Assembly: GCA_021775475.1 (NCBI GenBank)
Contig: JAJFHS010000025.1
Span: forward strand, 1-35,298
Direction: 5' to 3'
From: Hyphomicrobiales bacterium
GTDB lineage: Bacteria; Pseudomonadota; Alphaproteobacteria; Rhizobiales; JAJFHR01
DNA: 35,298 nucleotides
The position numbers and the translations under genes are program-made. The notes under the pieces are model-generated. The model was not told where the DNA came from. It was given only the letters and a program-made list of their open reading frames with translations, and made no database searches. Below are positions 32,613-35,298 of this stretch, piece after piece; the stretch's first letter is position 1; each line of letters begins with the position of its first letter.

Positions 32613-33938
32613 TTGCCTCAACAACTTGCCAATCTTTTGTTGCCAAACAATCGACCAGATATACAGCCCAGCACCAGGCAGACGAAAAACGTCGAGCCTC
32701 AGCCTAACGACAGATCAGATACGTTTGAGCGCACCCTTGATCGCCAGATAGAACGCCAACAGCCCGTCAAAGAGGTGGCAGAAGGCCACCCGGACAGCAA
32801 AACCCAGGCTGCTCCCGACCAAACAGTCTCACAAGAAGTAACGCGCGACAGTGAAACGCCAGATACGGAAGAACTGGCTGGTACAGAATTCACTGAAAGC
32901 GAAGAAACCTCTGATAATGATGCAACACCCGCCGGAGGTCTGACCACCAACCCTGCCCTTGTTAATACAGCTGCCGTCACCACCAAAGTGGAAACACCCG
33001 GCCTGACACTGGCAGCAAACAAGGTGCCGGAGCTGAACGGTCAGCCCGCAATTCCACCGATCGATGAAACTTTGCCGCAAGCTGCACCGAAAGATGCAGT
33101 GGCCGGAAAATCTGCCGCACAAAACCCGGCTACCGGTCCGCAAACGTCTGATCTGTTTACCAAAGAACTTGCCGCGCTCAATGTTGAATCCGGGTCCAAA
33201 CAGATTGCTGAAGAAGCCAAAGCTCAGCAGATCAGTCAGTCTGAGGGCGCTAAAGATAGTAAAAAATCAGGCAGTCTCCTGCAAAAAGCCATAACCGAGA
33301 TAGCCGGTCTGCAGAACGCTCCGCAAAATGGACTGGCTAATGCGACACCAAACGCTGCGGCCAATGCCAGTCTACTCAACTCAGTGGATCCCGACGCTAC
33401 CACAGCAGAAATTTCCCGGAACATTGACCAATTGAGTATAACGCCACAAAACGCCCATGGCGTCAGCACCAAAATCGGCACAGCCATCCAAACCAATCAA
33501 TCCGCCCAAACAGCCATAAACACCCTGGCAGTGCAGATAGCCAAACAGGCCAACCTTGGTGTCAATCGCTTCCAGATACGCATGGACCCGCCGGAACTTG
33601 GCCGCATAGAGGTAAAACTTGAATTTGGCCGTGATGGCCGCATGACTGCCAATCTGACAGTGGAACGGGCCGAAACCCTTGATTTACTAACGAGAGATGC
33701 CCGTGCTCTTGAACGCGCGCTGGCTGGTTCTGGACTGAATACAGACAAAGATTCTCTGAGTTTTTCATTGAAAGATCAATCCACCAATGAATTTGCCGAT
33801 TTCAAGCAGGATGCGCAGACAGGCTCCAACAGGCCTGGAACACCAGATGGAGAGGCAGATTTAAACGCGCCGCTGGATAAAACTATCGCCGCCTATCGAG
33901 ATTTAATTTCCAGCACAGCCGTCGACATAAGGATTTAA
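32613..33938 (+). CDS. fliK: Flagellar hook-length control protein FliK
   Basis: 441 aa read from TTG 32613; a TAA closes the frame at 32595 and no ATG is available nearby, so this unusual start is forced. Residues ~1-290 are low-complexity, rich in Gln, Pro, Thr, Ala and Asp/Glu, as usual for FliK. Residues ~305-400 are the Flg_hook domain (ANLGVNRFQIRMDPPELGRI then EVKLEFGRDGRMTANLTVER). FliK measures the hook and switches export specificity. It is followed 4 bp later by flgD and preceded by a sigma-54-type promoter. Confidence 0.85.
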   Translation: MPQQLANLLLPNNRPDIQPSTRQTKNVEPQPNDRSDTFERTLDRQIERQQPVKEVAEGHPDSKTQAAPDQTVSQEVTRDSETPDTEELAGTEFTESEETSDNDATPAGGLTTNPALVNTAAVTTKVETPGLTLAANKVPELNGQPAIPPIDETLPQAAPKDAVAGKSAAQNPATGPQTSDLFTKELAALNVESGSKQIAEEAKAQQISQSEGAKDSKKSGSLLQKAITEIAGLQNAPQNGLANATPNAAANASLLNSVDPDATTAEISRNIDQLSITPQNAHGVSTKIGTAIQTNQSAQTAINTLAVQIAKQANLGVNRFQIRMDPPELGRIEVKLEFGRDGRMTANLTVERAETLDLLTRDARALERALAGSGLNTDKDSLSFSLKDQSTNEFADFKQDAQTGSNRPGTPDGEADLNAPLDKTIAAYRDLISSTAVDIRI

Positions 33939-33942
33939 TCAA

Positions 33943-34614
33943 ATGGCAGTGAGCCCCCTTTCAGCATTAACCCAGCTCGGCCAGGGCAGTGCAAACAAAA
34001 CCGACAACTCAATTGCCGGTGACTTTGACACTTTTCTCAAAATCCTGACGACGCAATTACAAAACCAGAACCCGCTGGAACCTCTGGATACAAACCAGTT
34101 TACCCAGCAACTGGTGCAGTTTTCCAGTGTTGAGCAGGAAATCAAGTCCAATAAAAACCTGGAACAGCTGATCGCTTTATCCGGTGCCAATGCATTTACC
34201 GGCGTCGTTAGTTATATTGGCAAGGAAGTTACCGCCGAAGGTGCCACCACCAATCTTTCCGATGGCCAGGCGTCATGGTCGTTCAGTCTGACCAAAGATG
34301 CCCCCAGCACCACCTTGACCATTAGGAATTCAGCCGGATCAATTGTTAAAACTGAAAGTGTTGACGGTAAGTTCGGTGCAAACGCGTTTGCCTGGGACGG
34401 CAGGTCTGACGCCGGCAACACTGTTCCCGATGGTCTTTATTCACTTACTGTCGAAGCCAAAGATGTTGACGATAACTTTATCTCCGCCACCACAACCGTC
34501 AAAGGAGTGGTGGAAGGCGTCGATCTGACTTCAAATGAGCCCCTGTTGAGGGTCAACGGAACAACAATAAAACTATCAAGCGTTAAGGCCATCGATCAAA
34601 CCCTCACCCCATAA
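33943..34614 (+). CDS. flgD: Flagellar hook assembly (cap) protein FlgD
   Basis: 223 aa. The N-terminal FlgD domain DFDTFLKILTTQLQNQNPLE (~27-46), PLDTNQFTQQLVQFSSVEQE (~47-66) is nearly diagnostic. The C-terminal Ig/Tudor-like part contains FAWDGRSDAGNTVPDGLYSL (~148). FlgD caps the growing hook and is needed for FlgE polymerisation. AAGGA precedes the ATG. It forms an operon with fliK. Confidence 0.93.
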   Translation: MAVSPLSALTQLGQGSANKTDNSIAGDFDTFLKILTTQLQNQNPLEPLDTNQFTQQLVQFSSVEQEIKSNKNLEQLIALSGANAFTGVVSYIGKEVTAEGATTNLSDGQASWSFSLTKDAPSTTLTIRNSAGSIVKTESVDGKFGANAFAWDGRSDAGNTVPDGLYSLTVEAKDVDDNFISATTTVKGVVEGVDLTSNEPLLRVNGTTIKLSSVKAIDQTLTP

Positions 34615-34686
34615 GGTCAAAAACTACGACAAAACCTGCAATCAGATACTTTTTTGTTCAATACTGAAACACTTTAAGGCGTTTTC

Positions 34687-34725
34687 TTAAAGAAGAATTT
34701 ACCCTGAGCTTTAGGCATTTCTTAA
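34687..34725 (+). promoter_or_regulatory. Two near-consensus CtrA boxes upstream of sciP
   Basis: TTAA-N7-TTTA (34687-34701) and TTAG-N7-TTAA (34711-34725) each differ by one base from the CtrA full site TTAA-N7-TTAA. They lie 51-89 bp before the sciP ATG. An inverted repeat CTTTAAG/CTTAAAG (34672-34678 / 34686-34692) overlaps the first. The SciP gene of Caulobacter is CtrA-controlled, which supports the call. Confidence 0.55.
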
Positions 34726-34775
34726 AGCCCCTCAAGGTAAGGTGTGCGCAGTGTTAAGTAGTAAAACAGAGTATT

Positions 34776-35051
34776 ATGGTCCACCAAATAAGACCCAGAT
34801 CAAATTACGTTATTGGCCCTGATGGCAGTCCGTTGACAATTGCGGACCTTCCACCAACGTCAACAAAGCGTTGGGTGATCCGCCGAAAAGCCGAAGTCGT
34901 AGCAGCTGTGCGCGGCGGTTTATTGAGCCTGGAGGATGCGTGCACACGTTATACTCTTACTGTAGAAGAATTTTTAAGCTGGCAACGTTCAATCGAACGC
35001 CACGGTCTGGCTGGATTGAGAGCCACTCGGGTTCAACACTACAGACAATAA
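34776..35051 (+). CDS. sciP: SciP (DUF1153) CtrA-inhibitory cell-cycle regulator
   Basis: 91 aa. The whole chain matches DUF1153/SciP: NYVIGPDGSPLTIADLPP (~10-27), TKRWVIRRKAEVVAAVRGGL (~30-49), LEDACTRYTLTVEEFLSWQ (~52-70, helix-turn-helix) and RHGLAGLR. In Caulobacter SciP binds CtrA and blocks its transcription activation, including flagellar genes. Here it stands directly after fliK-flgD with CtrA-like boxes upstream and its own terminator. The ribosome site is weak. Confidence 0.9.
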   Translation: MVHQIRPRSNYVIGPDGSPLTIADLPPTSTKRWVIRRKAEVVAAVRGGLLSLEDACTRYTLTVEEFLSWQRSIERHGLAGLRATRVQHYRQ

Positions 35052-35117
35052 AAAGATTACGGTCCAGGCAACAATTCTCTCCACTGTTGGCTGGACAAGA
35101 ACCAAATCACGAGCTTC

Positions 35118-35153
35118 AGCGTTGGAACCCCTCCCGTTCTGGCGCTTTTTTTT
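35118..35153 (+). terminator. Rho-independent terminator after sciP
   Basis: AGCGTTGGAAC (35118-35128) pairs over 11 bp with GTTCTGGCGCT (35136-35146), including three G-T pairs, with loop CCCTCCC and a run of eight T (35146-35153). Confidence 0.8.
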
Positions 35154-35217
35154 GGTTGTCTCAATCTCCAAATCATAGATTCTAAAGCATTTCGCATTCA
35201 ATCGAGCCATCCATCTC

Positions 35218-35298
35218 CGTCATCCTCGGGCTTGACCCGGGGATCCATACCGCTGAGCTCTCGAAAACTAACAAACTGCCTTTTAGCTGAGAGAATTG
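35218..35298. repeat. Second copy of dispersed intergenic repeat (cut by window end)
   Basis: CGTCATCCTCGGGCTTGACC (35218-35237) followed by the core at 35239-35263, which differs by one base from 196-220. The inverted second arm seen in the first copy is not reached before the window ends. Confidence 0.75.

Overview
The window looks like chromosomal DNA of a flagellated alphaproteobacterium of moderate GC, probably in or near the Hyphomicrobiales. This rests on the phoR-pstSCAB-phoU-phoB order, a SciP (DUF1153) cell-cycle regulator next to flagellar genes, a PmtA-type phospholipid methyltransferase, a glutamate-synthase-like/type III glutamine synthetase cluster, and dispersed 'GTCATCC...GGGGATCCATACCGCT' intergenic repeats. 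No species can be named from sequence alone.

Left part (0.3-12.1 kb). A minus-strand operon encodes the three parts of an N-methylglutamate synthase-like enzyme (class II amidotransferase, GXGXG protein, FMN domain) plus a GlnT/GMAS-type synthetase. A cupin-type XRE regulator and an Amt transporter with a small membrane partner lie upstream. Together they suggest methylamine or ammonium assimilation. Next come a c-type cytochrome, an ETHE1/Blh-type persulfide dioxygenase-like metallo-hydrolase, a three-gene XdhC/MobA-like molybdoenzyme maturation operon, and a secreted beta-barrel protein with a Met-rich N-terminal segment.

Middle (12.3-23.3 kb). A 38-nt copy of the 3' end of tRNA-Met sits beside a winged-helix/alpha-beta hydrolase fusion gene. 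It is followed by a small ORF, a secreted 5'-nucleotidase and a broken AAA-ATPase gene. The Pho regulon then runs phoR-pstS-pstC-pstA-pstB-phoU-phoB. A three-repeat Pho box lies before pstS and a hairpin between pstS and pstC. The nucleotidase next to the Pho regulon fits phosphate scavenging. phoR has no membrane segment and no ATG start.

Prophage remnant (23442-30252). A 6.8-kb Mu-like transposable prophage is inserted between phoB and tRNA-Met. Its TGTAG...CTACA ends, repeated transposase-site-like motifs and a 5-bp direct duplication (GCACG) are all visible. It keeps the Mu left-end layout: a leftward S24/LexA-type repressor, an operator-promoter, then ner, small genes, a ParB-like gene, an HTH-like protein gene and the transposase. 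A large internal deletion joins the transposase, cut before its C-terminal domain, to the last ~100 codons of a DNA adenine methylase. All head, tail and lysis genes are gone. Two right-end genes and one reverse-oriented gene of unknown function remain.

Right part (30.3-35.3 kb). tRNA-Met, pmtA and mnmA lie on the minus strand. fliK-flgD lie on the plus strand behind a sigma-54-type promoter, followed by sciP with two near-consensus CtrA boxes and a strong terminator. A second copy of the dispersed repeat closes the window.
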